NCBI RefSeq assembly: GCF_024464655.1
Contig: NZ_JANHAV010000001.1
Location: forward strand, 186,001 to 250,000
Reading direction: 5' to 3'
From: Halobellus inordinatus
GTDB taxonomy: Archaea > Halobacteriota > Halobacteria > Halobacteriales > Haloferacaceae
DNA: 64,000 bases
The translations under genes and the position numbers were made by a program. A model generated the notes under the pieces. That model was not told where the DNA came from. It saw only the letters and a program-made list of their open reading frames with translations, and did no database searches. This document shows, piece after piece, positions 53,717 to 63,190 of the stretch (the first letter of the stretch is position 1; each line of letters opens with the position of its first letter).

Positions 53717-55020
53717 TGAGTCAGAACGCGTTCATCACCGAGGAGACGATCGAGGGGGCCGACGACGGCCCGCTCGCGGACGCGACCGTCGCCGTCAAGG
53801 ACAACATCAGCACCGAAGGCATCCGCACGACGTGCGGGTCGGCGATGCTCGAATCGTACGTCCCGCCCTACGACGCGACCGTCGTCGAGCGCCTGAAAGA
53901 CGCAGGCGCGACTATCGTCGGCAAGGCGAATATGGACGAGTTCGGGATGGGCGGCACAACCGAGACGTCGGCCTACGGCGCGGTGAAGAACCCCGTCGAC
54001 GAGGGTCACGTTCCCGGCGGTTCGTCCGGCGGTTCGGCAGCCGCCGTCGCGGCCGGCGACGCGGACCTCGCGCTCGGCTCCGATACGGGCGGCTCCGTCC
54101 GCAACCCCGCCGCGTTCTGCGGCGTCGTCGGCATCAAGCCCACCTACGGCCTCGTCTCGCGCTACGGCCTCGTCGCCTACGCGAACTCCCTCGAACAGAT
54201 CGGGCCGATCGGCACCAGCGTCGAGGAGACCGCCGCGCTCTTAGACGTCATCTCCGGCCCGGATCCGAAGGACTCGACGACCCGGTTCGACCTCGACGAG
54301 GACGGTGAGGACGCTGCACACCCCGCGGCTGACTCGAACTACGCCGGGGCCGCCGACGGCGACGTCGACGGAATGACGATCGGCGTCATCACCGACCTCC
54401 TCGAGGGCGCGGACGACCGCGTCGTCGAGGTGTTCGAGGCGTCCCTCGAAGACCTCCGCGCGCAGGGTGCAGAGACGGTCGAGGTCTCGCTTGACTCCCT
54501 CGAACACGCGGTGCAGGCGTACTACGTCATCGCGATGTCGGAGGCGTCCTCGAACCTCGCGCGCTTCGACGGCGTCAGATACGGCCAGTCCGGGGGCTAC
54601 GAGGGCAACTGGAACGACGCCTTCGCCCGCGCCCGCGAGGAGGGCTTCGGCGAGGAGGTCAAGCGACGCATCCTGCTCGGCACCTACGCGCTCTCGGCGG
54701 GCTACCACGACAAGTACTACAAGAAAGCCCAGGACGCCCGGGCGTGGGTGAAACGGGACTTCGACGACGCCCTCGATCAGGCGGACGTGCTGGCGACGCC
54801 GACGATGCCCGTGCTCCCGCCCGAACTCGGCGAGAGCCTGGACGACCCGCTTCAACTGTATCTGATGGACGCGAACACCGTCCCGGTCAATCTCGCGAAC
54901 CTCCCCGCCATCTCCGTGCCCGCGGGCGAGGCCGACGGTCTCCCGGTCGGCCTGCAACTGATCGGACCGAAGTTCGGCGAGGAGTCGATCGTCCGCGCCG
55001 CGTCGGCCGTCGAGGACTGA
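53716..55020 (+). CDS. gatA: Asp-tRNA(Asn)/Glu-tRNA(Gln) amidotransferase subunit A
   Basis: A 434-residue amidase-signature protein that releases ammonia from glutamine for transamidation of misacylated tRNA. The Ser-cisSer-Lys triad is K28 (VAVKDN), S103 (GGSSGGSAAAV) and S127 (DTGGSVRNPA), spaced 75 and 24 as in the crystal structures of the family. GNYxG-like segments and the tRNA partner face are present (VKRRILLGTYALSAGYHDKYY). It is shorter than bacterial GatA (about 480), mainly at the N-terminus. It follows gatC with a one-base overlap. Confidence 0.95.
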   Translation: MSQNAFITEETIEGADDGPLADATVAVKDNISTEGIRTTCGSAMLESYVPPYDATVVERLKDAGATIVGKANMDEFGMGGTTETSAYGAVKNPVDEGHVPGGSSGGSAAAVAAGDADLALGSDTGGSVRNPAAFCGVVGIKPTYGLVSRYGLVAYANSLEQIGPIGTSVEETAALLDVISGPDPKDSTTRFDLDEDGEDAAHPAADSNYAGAADGDVDGMTIGVITDLLEGADDRVVEVFEASLEDLRAQGAETVEVSLDSLEHAVQAYYVIAMSEASSNLARFDGVRYGQSGGYEGNWNDAFARAREEGFGEEVKRRILLGTYALSAGYHDKYYKKAQDARAWVKRDFDDALDQADVLATPTMPVLPPELGESLDDPLQLYLMDANTVPVNLANLPAISVPAGEADGLPVGLQLIGPKFGEESIVRAASAVED

Positions 55021-55115
55021 CCGCCGCAGTCGGGAGTCTCGACAGATCCCGGAGGCGTTGCGCAGGTAACGGTATATTTTCAACGGTGGGCCATCCACCT
55101 CAAACAGATCGCGAG

Positions 55116-55796
55116 ATGTACATTATCGTCGTCGGAGCGGGCAGTATCGGTACGCCGCTCATCGAGATTGCAACCGAAGGCGGAAACGAAGTCGTCGTCA
55201 TTGAGCGCGACGAGGAAAAGGCCGAGGCCGCTTCGACGGCGTTCGACTGTCTCGTTCTCAACGACGACGCCACGGAAAAGGAGACACTGCTGGACGCTGG
55301 CGCCGAGCGCGCTGACGCGCTCATCTCCACCACCGACCAGGACGCGACAAATATTATGGTCTGTCTGCTCTCGAAGGAACTGGAGATCCCCGATATCGTT
55401 TCTGTCGTCCACAATCCCGATCATATGACGCTCTATCGTCAGATCGGCGTGAACACGATGGAGAACCCCCAGCGGCTGATCGCGGAATATCTCTATCGCG
55501 CAGTCAAGTACCCCTCGATTGCCGACTATATGCGAATCGGCGACGAGGCGGCAGTCTTCGAGATCGAGGTCGCCCCCGACGCTCCCATCGCCGGGATGTC
55601 GATCAGCGAGGCGGCCGAAGCCGACCTCCTCCGGAGCGATATGCTCGTCGTCGCCGTCGAGCGCGACGGAACGGGCAGCCCGATCACCCCCCGCGGCGGC
55701 ACGGTGCTCCAAGGCGGCGACCTCCTGACGGTTTACTCTGCACGGGGCGCGACACCCGAGGTGACGGACGTGTTTGGCTACTACGAGGACCACTGA
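55116..55796 (+). CDS. trkA: TrkA-type potassium uptake regulator (single RCK unit)
   Basis: A 226-residue cytoplasmic protein with a Rossmann RCK-N domain (MYIIVVGAGSIGTPLIEIA, glycines at 8-13, then the ribose-binding Glu in VVVIERDEEKA) and an RCK-C domain (about 140-222: VFEIEVAPDAPIAGMSISEAAEADLL). It binds NAD(H) or ATP/ADP and gates the TrkH channel next to it, whose ATG overlaps its stop by one base. Half the length of the second TrkA in the window, so a dimer or tetramer is needed to build the ring. Confidence 0.92.
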   Translation: MYIIVVGAGSIGTPLIEIATEGGNEVVVIERDEEKAEAASTAFDCLVLNDDATEKETLLDAGAERADALISTTDQDATNIMVCLLSKELEIPDIVSVVHNPDHMTLYRQIGVNTMENPQRLIAEYLYRAVKYPSIADYMRIGDEAAVFEIEVAPDAPIAGMSISEAAEADLLRSDMLVVAVERDGTGSPITPRGGTVLQGGDLLTVYSARGATPEVTDVFGYYEDH

Positions 55797-57454
55797 TGGT
55801 TCGCCCACGCGACAGGGACGTCTCGGGATGGCCGCGGGACCTGGCGACCATCGCCCGCGACGTCGGCTCGCTGCTCACGATGGAGGCGGTGCTGATGACC
55901 GCCTCGGTCCTCGTCGCTGTCGTCTTCCGCGAGTGGTACGTCGCTCTCGCGTTCGCTCTCGCTGGGGGTATCACCGCCTCCGTTGGCCTCGGCGCGCGTC
56001 GTGCGTTCACGTCTGCGCCTGACCCACGAATGAAGCACGGGATGATCATCGCCGCGGCCGGCTGGTTGCTCGTCGCCGTCTTCGGGTCGCTCCCCTTCTT
56101 ATTCTCGGCGCGGTTCGTCCCCGCCGACGTCGCCGTCGGGTACGTTCCTGCGGGCGCAGACTACGCGCGGTCGAGCCTCGCATACTTTTCGAACCCGCTC
56201 CACGCCTTCTTCGAGAGTATGAGCGGATGGACCGGAAGCGGGCTTACGATGGCGGTCCACGAACCCTCGCTCCCGCGGACGATCCAGTGGTGGCGCTCGC
56301 TGATCCAGTGGGTCGGCGGCGTCGGAGTGATCGTCCTCACCGTCTCGATCCTCGCGCGGCCAGGGAGCGGAAGCTACGCGCTCTATCGTTCTGAGACCCG
56401 CGAGGAGAAGATCCATCCGAGTATCGTCTCGACGGTCCGGACGGTCTGGAAGATTTTCTTCGGCTATACGGTCGTCTCGATTCTGGTTCTTTTTGCCGCA
56501 ATCCTCGCATCCGACTACGGCTCGCAACTCCCGCTCTGGCGCGCCGGCTGGCAGGCGCTCAACCACGCGATGACGGGACTTTCGACCGGAGGATTCTCTG
56601 TTACCGACAATTCGATCGCGACCTACGATTCGCCGCTCATCGAGTCGGTACTCCTCCCCGTGATGGCGCTCGGCGCTATCGCTTTCCCTGTTCACTACAC
56701 CGTGCTCGCCGATCGCGACGTCCGGGCGCTCGTCTCGGACCTCCAGACGCGGTGGTTACTCCTCTTATTTCTCCTCGGCGCCATCGTTCTCATCGTCCAG
56801 AACGTCGTCTCGATCCCCGCGACCGAGGGAGCGTTCGACGCCTCAGAGTGGTTCGGGATCGGATCGGTGCTCGGGCCTCTTGTGGCCGGCGCCGCTCGTG
56901 ACTCTACATTCCAGTGGATAAGCGCGCTTTCCTGTACGGGGTTTCAGTCAGCACCGATCGGTCGCTGGACGGCCGGCGGCAAGGTCCTCGTGTCGAGTGC
57001 GATGGTGCTTGGCGGCGCCGCCGGATCGACCGTTGGGGGTATCAAGATCATTCGTGGCTACGTCATCGGTCGGGGCATCGCGTGGCAGTTCCACCGCGTA
57101 TTTCTCCCGTCCAGCGCGGTTGTTGGAACGCGGCTGAACGGTCGCCGACTGAACCGCGAGGAAATGGAGCGGGAGTTCTCTGAGGCCGCTATTGTCTCCC
57201 TGCTCTGGCTTCTCGTCCTCGTAGGGTCGAGCCTCGTCCTCGTCAACCTCGCTGGCCCGGAGTTCTCCTACGCGGATGCGCTCTTCGAGGTCGCATCCGC
57301 CCAGGGCAACGTCGGGCTCTCGACGGGTATCACCGGTCCGACGATGCATCCCGTCGCTGAGGCAATGTTTCTCCTGAATATGTGGATTGGACGGCTGGAG
57401 ATCATTCCGATCCTCGTCTTTGCGCGGTCAGTGCTGTACGGGCTCGATCCCTGA
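55796..57454 (+). CDS. trkH: Potassium uptake channel TrkH, copy 1
   Basis: A 552-residue membrane protein of the SKT superfamily with four repeated M1-P-M2 units. Selectivity-filter regions can be seen as SMSGWTGSGLTMAV, AMTGLSTGGFSVTDNSI, SALSCTGFQSAP and SAQGNVGLSTGITGP. The loop after a later helix (GSTVGGIKIIRG) is the gating-loop region. It forms an operon with the short TrkA before it. Essential in a salt-in halophile that keeps molar potassium inside. It ends 21 bases from the end of the second trkH on the other strand. Confidence 0.94.
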   Translation: MVRPRDRDVSGWPRDLATIARDVGSLLTMEAVLMTASVLVAVVFREWYVALAFALAGGITASVGLGARRAFTSAPDPRMKHGMIIAAAGWLLVAVFGSLPFLFSARFVPADVAVGYVPAGADYARSSLAYFSNPLHAFFESMSGWTGSGLTMAVHEPSLPRTIQWWRSLIQWVGGVGVIVLTVSILARPGSGSYALYRSETREEKIHPSIVSTVRTVWKIFFGYTVVSILVLFAAILASDYGSQLPLWRAGWQALNHAMTGLSTGGFSVTDNSIATYDSPLIESVLLPVMALGAIAFPVHYTVLADRDVRALVSDLQTRWLLLLFLLGAIVLIVQNVVSIPATEGAFDASEWFGIGSVLGPLVAGAARDSTFQWISALSCTGFQSAPIGRWTAGGKVLVSSAMVLGGAAGSTVGGIKIIRGYVIGRGIAWQFHRVFLPSSAVVGTRLNGRRLNREEMEREFSEAAIVSLLWLLVLVGSSLVLVNLAGPEFSYADALFEVASAQGNVGLSTGITGPTMHPVAEAMFLLNMWIGRLEIIPILVFARSVLYGLDP

Positions 57455-57475
57455 ATGGGGTCACTGCCCGGCCGC

Positions 57476-59077
57476 TCACCGACTCCAGTACTCGGGGGTC
57501 AACAGCACGAGTACGGGGATAATCTCTAGACGTCCGATCCACATCAGAACGAACATAAAGAGCTTGCTCGCGTTCGAGAACGCGAGATAGCTCCCCATCG
57601 GCCCAACTGTACCGAATCCCGGTCCGACGTTCCCGAGCGTTGCTGCCGTCGCTGACAGCACTTCTAGAATCGTGAGACTCAGTCCGACCCGCACCGCGTC
57701 GAGGAAGATGATCCCGGCCGCGACAAAAAAGATGATCAGATACAGGAGCGTGAAGGCGTATATGCCACGGACCGCACGCTCGTCGAGCGTGCGGCCGCCG
57801 AGCCGAACGGGACGGATCGCTTCGGGATGTGCGGTGGTGAAGAGCTCTCGACGGACGGATTTGAGGATCACGTACCAGCGGACGATCTTGACTGCGCCAC
57901 CAGTCGATCCAGCCGAGCCACCGATGAACATCGCGAAAAGCAGGAGATACTGCGCCGCAGTCCCCCACGCGTTGAAGTCCATATTCGCGTACCCGGTCGT
58001 TGTAACGATCGATGCGGCCTGAAACGCTGCGTAGCGTAGCGAGGGTTCGAGCTGTCCGACGATTTCTGTCCGGAACCTCTCTAGGTAGGCGGCGTCGAAA
58101 GTCTCACCGGCCGGGGCCGCACTGATGAGTCCGTCGGCGAACAGGACCGCCGTGATGACGGCCGTCAGGGTCGCTATCACGCCGACATAGAACCGGAACT
58201 CCGAGTCGCGGACGAGCCGCTTCGGATCGCCGGTGAGCACGTGCCAGAACAGCGCGAAGTTCGTCCCGGCGGCGATCATAAAGGGAATGATGATCCACTG
58301 CGCCGCGGTGCTGAATGCTTCGATACTACGGGCCTCCGGCGAGAACCCGCCTGTCGGCATCGTTGTTAGGCCGTGAGAGACGGCGTTGTAGAGCGTCATT
58401 GTCTGATCCACGCCGACCAGGTGGAGACTGTAGAGCAGTCCGATCTCCAGGATCGTCAGTCCAAGGTACGCTCCCCACAGCGCCCGCGCCGTTTCGGCGA
58501 TTCGCGGGGTTAGCTTCTCAATACCTGGCCCCGGTGCTTCGGCGTCCATCAGCTGTGCGCCCCCGACCGAGAGTTCGGGGAGGACCGCCACCGCGAGGAC
58601 GACGATACCCATCCCGCCGAGCCACTGGGTAAGCTGTCGCCACAGCATAATCCCCCGTGTGTGCGATTCGAAAGAGATGTCGCCCAGCACGGTCGCTCCG
58701 GTGGTCGTAAACCCGCTCATCGTCTCGAAGAGCGCGTTCGCTGGGTTCGCGAGCGTCGACTCGGGATGGACGGGTGCGACGAGCGGCGGGAGGCCGTTCG
58801 CCTCGATGAGATATGGGATGGCCCCGACGAGGGCGACGGCGAACCACGTCGCTGCGACCATCAGAAAGCCCTCGCGCGCCCGGAGGTCCGGGTCGGGTTC
58901 GAGGCGTTCGAGTCCGACACCGACTATGACGGTGACGAGAATCGTCGCGAGGAAGGGCGCGACCGTCTCCCCGTAGTAGAGGGCGACGACGAGCGGGAAA
59001 CAGAGCGGGACCGCGAGGTACTTCAGCACGGACCCGACGAGGCTGAAACTGGCGCGGGCGTCGACTCGTAGAGTCAT
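57476..59077 (-). CDS. trkH: Potassium uptake channel TrkH, copy 2
   Basis: A 533-residue SKT-superfamily channel. Filter regions: ETMSGFTTTGATVL, HGLTTMPTGGFSPEARS, SIVTTTGYANMDFN and SATAATLGNVGPGFGTVGP; gating loop: GGSAGSTGGAVKIVR. It is not a near-duplicate of copy 1; the two differ throughout, so the pair is ancient. It follows the long TrkA (59154-60491) by 76 bases, with its own start at ATG 59077. Confidence 0.94.
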   Translation of the reverse strand: MTLRVDARASFSLVGSVLKYLAVPLCFPLVVALYYGETVAPFLATILVTVIVGVGLERLEPDPDLRAREGFLMVAATWFAVALVGAIPYLIEANGLPPLVAPVHPESTLANPANALFETMSGFTTTGATVLGDISFESHTRGIMLWRQLTQWLGGMGIVVLAVAVLPELSVGGAQLMDAEAPGPGIEKLTPRIAETARALWGAYLGLTILEIGLLYSLHLVGVDQTMTLYNAVSHGLTTMPTGGFSPEARSIEAFSTAAQWIIIPFMIAAGTNFALFWHVLTGDPKRLVRDSEFRFYVGVIATLTAVITAVLFADGLISAAPAGETFDAAYLERFRTEIVGQLEPSLRYAAFQAASIVTTTGYANMDFNAWGTAAQYLLLFAMFIGGSAGSTGGAVKIVRWYVILKSVRRELFTTAHPEAIRPVRLGGRTLDERAVRGIYAFTLLYLIIFFVAAGIIFLDAVRVGLSLTILEVLSATAATLGNVGPGFGTVGPMGSYLAFSNASKLFMFVLMWIGRLEIIPVLVLLTPEYWSR

Positions 59078-59153
59078 CGGAGCTGTGGCCGCTGGCTCTC
59101 GCTGGCGGGTAGAAGATGTTTCGGTCCGGTGACCGGGTCGGCTACTCGCGCGC

Positions 59154-60491
59154 TCATAACAGTGGGGCCACGTCGTCGACGACGTCGATGTCCGCGAAGA
59201 CGACGACGTGATCTCCGACCTGCGGGACGGTGTCGCCCCGGGGCGCGATGAACTCCCGCTCGCGCGTGATCGCGCCGATCACCACACCGTTCGGGAGGTC
59301 TCGTGCGGACTCCCGGATCGGGCGCCCGGCGAGGATGCTCTCCTCGTCGACTTCGATTTCGAGCACTTCGGCCTTGTCGGACTCGATGAGCGCGACGTTC
59401 TCGGCGTCTCCCTCGCGGGTGAACCGCGAGATCTCCTCTGCGACGACCCCGCGTGGACTCACACCCACGTCGACGCCGACGGTCTCGAAGAGGTCGACGT
59501 ACTCGCTGGTGTCGATGATGGCGATGGTCCGCTCGACGCCCATCCGCGCCGCCAGCAAGGACACGAGGAGGTTCTTCTCGTCGGAGTCGAGCGTCGAGAC
59601 GACCACGTCCGCGTCGCCGACGTGCTCGCGTTCGAGGAACTCGATGTCGGTCGCGTCGGACTCCATCACGACCGTATTCGGGAGTCGCTCGGCGAGGTTG
59701 CGCGCGCGCTCGCCGTCCTGCTCGACGAGTCGCGGCTTGAATCCGCGATCTTCGAGCAGGCGCGCGACGTGATAGCCGATCTCCGAGCCGCCGACGATGA
59801 CGACCTCCTCGGCGGTGCCGGGCGATTCGTCGGGTTCGACCGAGCGGGCGAACTGCTGGACGCTCTCTGGCGAGCCGATGACGATGACGCGGTCGTCGGC
59901 GTTGATGACCGTCTCGCCGCGAGCGATCTCCACGCAGCCGTTTCTGAGTATGGCCACGAACGTCAGCGAGTCGAAGCGGTCCGCCTCCGCGACAGTCTGA
60001 TTCGCCACCGGGCTGTCGGCGTCGACCTCGAACTCGGCCATCTGCACCTGGCCGCCGGCGAAGGGATCGACGTCGCGTGCGGCCGGTAAGCCGATCATCC
60101 GGACGATCGACTCCGCGGCCAGGAGGTTCGTACAGACCATGAAGTCGACGCCGAACGCTCGCGAAGAGCGCTCCCAGGTTCGGAGGTACTCGGTGTTTTT
60201 CACCCGCGCGATCGTGAAGGCGTCCGAGATGGCCTTCACGGTCGAGCAGACGACGATGTTCGTCTCGTCGTCGTCCGTCGAGGCGATCACCATATCGGTC
60301 TCCTCGATGCCGGCCTCTTCGAGCGTCGCCACTGACGTGCCGTCGCCGGTCACGCCGAGCACGTCGAACGAGTAGTTCAGCTCCTCGGTCCGCTCGCTGT
60401 CGCAGTCGACGACGATAACCTCGTGGGCGTCTGCGAGGTCGGCTGCGATGCTCGATCCGACCTGTCCCGCCCCGACGATGACTACGCGCAC
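59154..60491 (-). CDS. trkA: TrkA potassium uptake regulator (two RCK units)
   Basis: A 445-residue full-length TrkA with two RCK units. First unit: VRVVIVGAGQVGSSIAADLADAHEVIVVDCDSERTEELNY. Second unit, about residue 230 onward: EEVVIVGGSEIGYHVARLLEDRGFKPRLVEQDGERA. Each is followed by a TrkA-C domain (MAEFEVDADSPVANQTVAEA and VLEIEVDEESILAGRPIRESA). It gates the TrkH encoded just downstream. The start is GTG 60491; the open frame goes on for over 250 codons upstream, but as arginine-rich shadow of other genes. Confidence 0.94.
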   Translation of the reverse strand: MRVVIVGAGQVGSSIAADLADAHEVIVVDCDSERTEELNYSFDVLGVTGDGTSVATLEEAGIEETDMVIASTDDDETNIVVCSTVKAISDAFTIARVKNTEYLRTWERSSRAFGVDFMVCTNLLAAESIVRMIGLPAARDVDPFAGGQVQMAEFEVDADSPVANQTVAEADRFDSLTFVAILRNGCVEIARGETVINADDRVIVIGSPESVQQFARSVEPDESPGTAEEVVIVGGSEIGYHVARLLEDRGFKPRLVEQDGERARNLAERLPNTVVMESDATDIEFLEREHVGDADVVVSTLDSDEKNLLVSLLAARMGVERTIAIIDTSEYVDLFETVGVDVGVSPRGVVAEEISRFTREGDAENVALIESDKAEVLEIEVDEESILAGRPIRESARDLPNGVVIGAITREREFIAPRGDTVPQVGDHVVVFADIDVVDDVAPLL

Positions 60492-60616
60492 TGACGACCA
60501 CCCGGATTCATCTTTCGGATGTGCCTGGCGAAGGCGTATCGCTCTTTCGGCATCGCTCTGTCCCTGCGGATGAGTCTCGCCCCTGGCGGCGACCCGTTCC
60601 ATACGGGCAGCGCGGC

Positions 60617-61165
60617 TCAGCCCGCTCCCGACTTCGACCGCCGTTCGACGGTCAACTCGACCGGTCGCGCCGCCCCTTCGAGGTCGGCGACGACGCGCTC
60701 GACGAGCCGTTCGGCCTCGCTCGTGATCGCGGGCTTGATCTTCTCGACGACCCAGCCCAGCGAGACGAACCGCGGGAGGTCGATCCCGCCCTCGTTCGCC
60801 GAGGACGGATCGTACGCCACCTCGAACGAGACGCGCGAGGCGGCTTCGGCGTCGTCGGGGGCGTCTTCCGGCACCTCGTCGAGCGCTTCGATCCGCCAGC
60901 GGCCGCTGGCGTCGAGATTCTTCACGATCCGCCACTCGATGCGTTCTGGGGGGTCGACCTCCGTCACCTCCGATTCGACGGTGTAGGCGAGCTTCCACCA
61001 CGCGAAGCGCATCGCATAGCGCGTCCCTGCGCCGCCGTCGCCGCGTCGCCTGGCGACGTTCCGGAGGTGTTTCGAGTAGTCCGCATAGCGAGGGAAATCG
61101 ACGAGAAATTCGTAGGTCTCCTCGGGCGGGAGATACACGACGGTGCTGACGACGAGTTCGTCCAC
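60617..61165 (-). CDS. SRPBCC (START-like) family protein
   Basis: A 182-residue soluble protein with the helix-grip fold of the polyketide cyclase / CoQ-binding / RatA branch: VSTVVYLPPEETYEFLVDFPRYADYSKHLRNVARR at the start, YTVESEVTEVDPPERIEWRIVKN in the middle, and the last long helix (GWVVEKIKPAITSEAERLVERVVADLEGAA). These proteins bind hydrophobic molecules in a central cavity; related members carry quinones or act on lipids. The ligand is unknown here. About 125 bases separate it from trkA. Confidence 0.88.
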   Translation of the reverse strand: MDELVVSTVVYLPPEETYEFLVDFPRYADYSKHLRNVARRRGDGGAGTRYAMRFAWWKLAYTVESEVTEVDPPERIEWRIVKNLDASGRWRIEALDEVPEDAPDDAEAASRVSFEVAYDPSSANEGGIDLPRFVSLGWVVEKIKPAITSEAERLVERVVADLEGAARPVELTVERRSKSGAG

Positions 61166-61308
61166 GCGGACTCGTTGGGCGGCAGCACAGAAAGCGTTGT
61201 GGGCAGTACCGTGTGCCGACGCCGGATATCGCCCTGTGAGACGCTATCGTACCCGATATCGGGTGTCGACCACAACGTACTTGTCTCGGAGAAGTCATAT
61301 TCGACACG

Positions 61309-62190
61309 ATGGTCGGTTCGACCCTCCGGGACATCAGCCGGCACGTCGACTGCCTCGCGGCGCGGGACGGCCCCTACGCCGTCGTCTGCGGGCGGACGGG
61401 CTGTGAGCCACACCCCGTCTCGGGGCTGCGTTTCGACGATAGAGACACGGCTGCGGAGGCGGCCGAGGCCGCCGCAGAGTACCGCGCGACGCTTCGTCAG
61501 TACGACCCACAGGTCCCCTTCTACGAGCCACTGGTCCACGACGTCGAGGACGGACCGATGGGGCTCGCAGCCGCGGGCGACGACGACAGACGGCTGCGCT
61601 ATCTCTCGTTCTGCCACGACGTCGCTGGCGCGATCTTCGAGGCGTTCACCGACGCGGGTCTCCGCGAGGTCGAATCCGCGGCGATGGAGACGTATCTCAC
61701 GCTCGCGGAGGTCGTCAGCGACCGCGACGACTTCTGTCTCACGATGCTGTGGAGTATGACGAGCGAACTCGCCCACCGGACCACTCGGACCGAACACCTG
61801 CCTGTCGTCGACGCCGCGGCCGACTCGCTTCGAGGGCCACGCGCCCCGACAGCGATGCGGCCGGACGAGGGAGTCCGTGCGGCCGTCGAACACCTCGAAC
61901 ACGTCGGATTCGTCGGCTCGCAGTCCGTCTCGCCCGCACGGGGCGACGGCTGGGAGGTGACGCTCGGCGAGTATGCCCTCGCCGAGCGGACCGGGCGTCT
62001 CCCGACGCTCCCGATCTCGATCGCGCTCGCCCAGCGGCTGCCGGAGACGCCGTTCCGCTTCGCTGCGACGACACCGCTCGGTGACCGCCGCTGGCGACTC
62101 CGGATCGAACCGGGAGCGGTGCCGGACGGCCTCGTCTCGATCGACGCGACCGACGACCAGCGACTGTACGACACCGACTCGGAGTACTGA
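61309..62190 (+). CDS. Uncharacterised haloarchaeal protein
   Basis: A 293-residue acidic soluble protein of a type I have seen only in haloarchaea. The first part (STLRDISRHVDCLAARDGPYAVVCGRTGCEPHPVSGLRFDDRDTAAEAAEAAAEYRATLRQYDP) has two cysteines and a long helix; a second helical part (FCHDVAGAIFEAFTDAGLREVESAAMETYLTLAEVV) and a beta-rich end follow. There is no signal peptide or membrane helix. Its position before an FAD protein and coaBC gives no clear hint. The start is ATG 61309 near a TATA-like CATATTCG. Confidence 0.8.
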   Translation: MVGSTLRDISRHVDCLAARDGPYAVVCGRTGCEPHPVSGLRFDDRDTAAEAAEAAAEYRATLRQYDPQVPFYEPLVHDVEDGPMGLAAAGDDDRRLRYLSFCHDVAGAIFEAFTDAGLREVESAAMETYLTLAEVVSDRDDFCLTMLWSMTSELAHRTTRTEHLPVVDAAADSLRGPRAPTAMRPDEGVRAAVEHLEHVGFVGSQSVSPARGDGWEVTLGEYALAERTGRLPTLPISIALAQRLPETPFRFAATTPLGDRRWRLRIEPGAVPDGLVSIDATDDQRLYDTDSEY

Positions 62191-62256
62191 CGGTCAACGC
62201 TTTCGTCGCTCGCCCCAACCGTGAGACTCATCGACCGTGCCAACCTCTCGGCGGGT

Positions 62257-63117
62257 ATGTCCGAACACCCCACAGACGCCAGTACTGCGCCGAGCGACAG
62301 TGATGCCGGTACTGACTCCTCCGGTGCGATCCCCGACGGCGGTGATCCGAACGCCGCAGACGTCCTCGTCGTCGGCGGAGGCGTCGCCGGGCTGACGGCC
62401 GCGACGTTCACCGCTCGCGCGGGACTCGACACCCTCGTCGTCGACGCCGACGAGAGCATCCTGGCCCGGAACGCACACTTAGAGAACGTGCCTGGGTTCC
62501 CGGCCGGCATCAACTCACGTCAGTTCCTCGACCTCCTGGGCGAGCAGGCCGACGCGAACGGCGTCCGGCGACAGACGGGGCGCGTCCGCGACGTCGGGCG
62601 GCGCGGCGACGGTTTCGAAGTCGCAGTGGCGGCTGGCAACGACGCAACGCCCGCGGAGCGAACGATCAGCGCCGACGCCGTCGTCGCCGCGTCGTGGTCC
62701 GACGTCTCGTACCTCGACAGCCTCGGCGTCGACACGCGCGATGCGGGATCGAAGACGTACGTCGAGGTGGACGACCTCGGGCGGACGAACGTCGAGGGCG
62801 TCTACGCTGCGGGCCGACTGACCGAGAAGTATCACCAGGCAGTCGTCGCCGCGGGCCACGGCGCCGAGGTCGGCCTGACCGTCGTTCACGACTCCGAGAC
62901 GCCGTACTACAACGACTGGGTGACGCCCGAGGGCTACTTCACCGACCGCGGCCGCGAGGTCCCGCCGGGCTGTGAGGAGATCGACGACGCCGAGCGCGAC
63001 CGCCGTGATTCGGCGTCCCGCGACCGAATGCGCGAGGCGTTCACCGAGGCGCATCCGGAACCCCAGCGGACGCATCCGAGCCTCGTCGACGACGAACTGG
63101 GACGACTCGACGAGTAG
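62257..63117 (+). CDS. Reduced thioredoxin-reductase-like FAD protein
   Basis: A 286-residue protein with the dinucleotide motif VLVVGGGVAGLTAATFTARAGLDTLVVDAD (about residues 36-65) and the FAD-side NVPGFPAGINSRQFLDLLGEQA of thioredoxin reductases. After about residue 150 it passes straight to the C-terminal FAD lobe (RTNVEGVYAAGRLTEKYHQAVVAAGHGAEVGL). The central NAD(P)H domain with the CxxC pair is missing, so it cannot work as a normal thioredoxin reductase. A C-terminal acidic/basic tail of about 70 residues follows. ATG 62257 is preferred over GTG 62221. Confidence 0.85.
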   Translation: MSEHPTDASTAPSDSDAGTDSSGAIPDGGDPNAADVLVVGGGVAGLTAATFTARAGLDTLVVDADESILARNAHLENVPGFPAGINSRQFLDLLGEQADANGVRRQTGRVRDVGRRGDGFEVAVAAGNDATPAERTISADAVVAASWSDVSYLDSLGVDTRDAGSKTYVEVDDLGRTNVEGVYAAGRLTEKYHQAVVAAGHGAEVGLTVVHDSETPYYNDWVTPEGYFTDRGREVPPGCEEIDDAERDRRDSASRDRMREAFTEAHPEPQRTHPSLVDDELGRLDE

Positions 63118-63190
63118 CCGTTTTGCGCCCGCTCGCGCGGAGGGAGCCAGACCGGGGAGTTTTACCCCGCCGCCGTCGAACCCCCGGGCG

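Noticed and set aside
59154-61334. Open frame of 726 codons spanning trkA and beyond
   Set aside because: Only the part from GTG 60491 is TrkA. The upstream 280 codons are arginine-rich antisense of the SRPBCC gene, as expected in GC-rich DNA.
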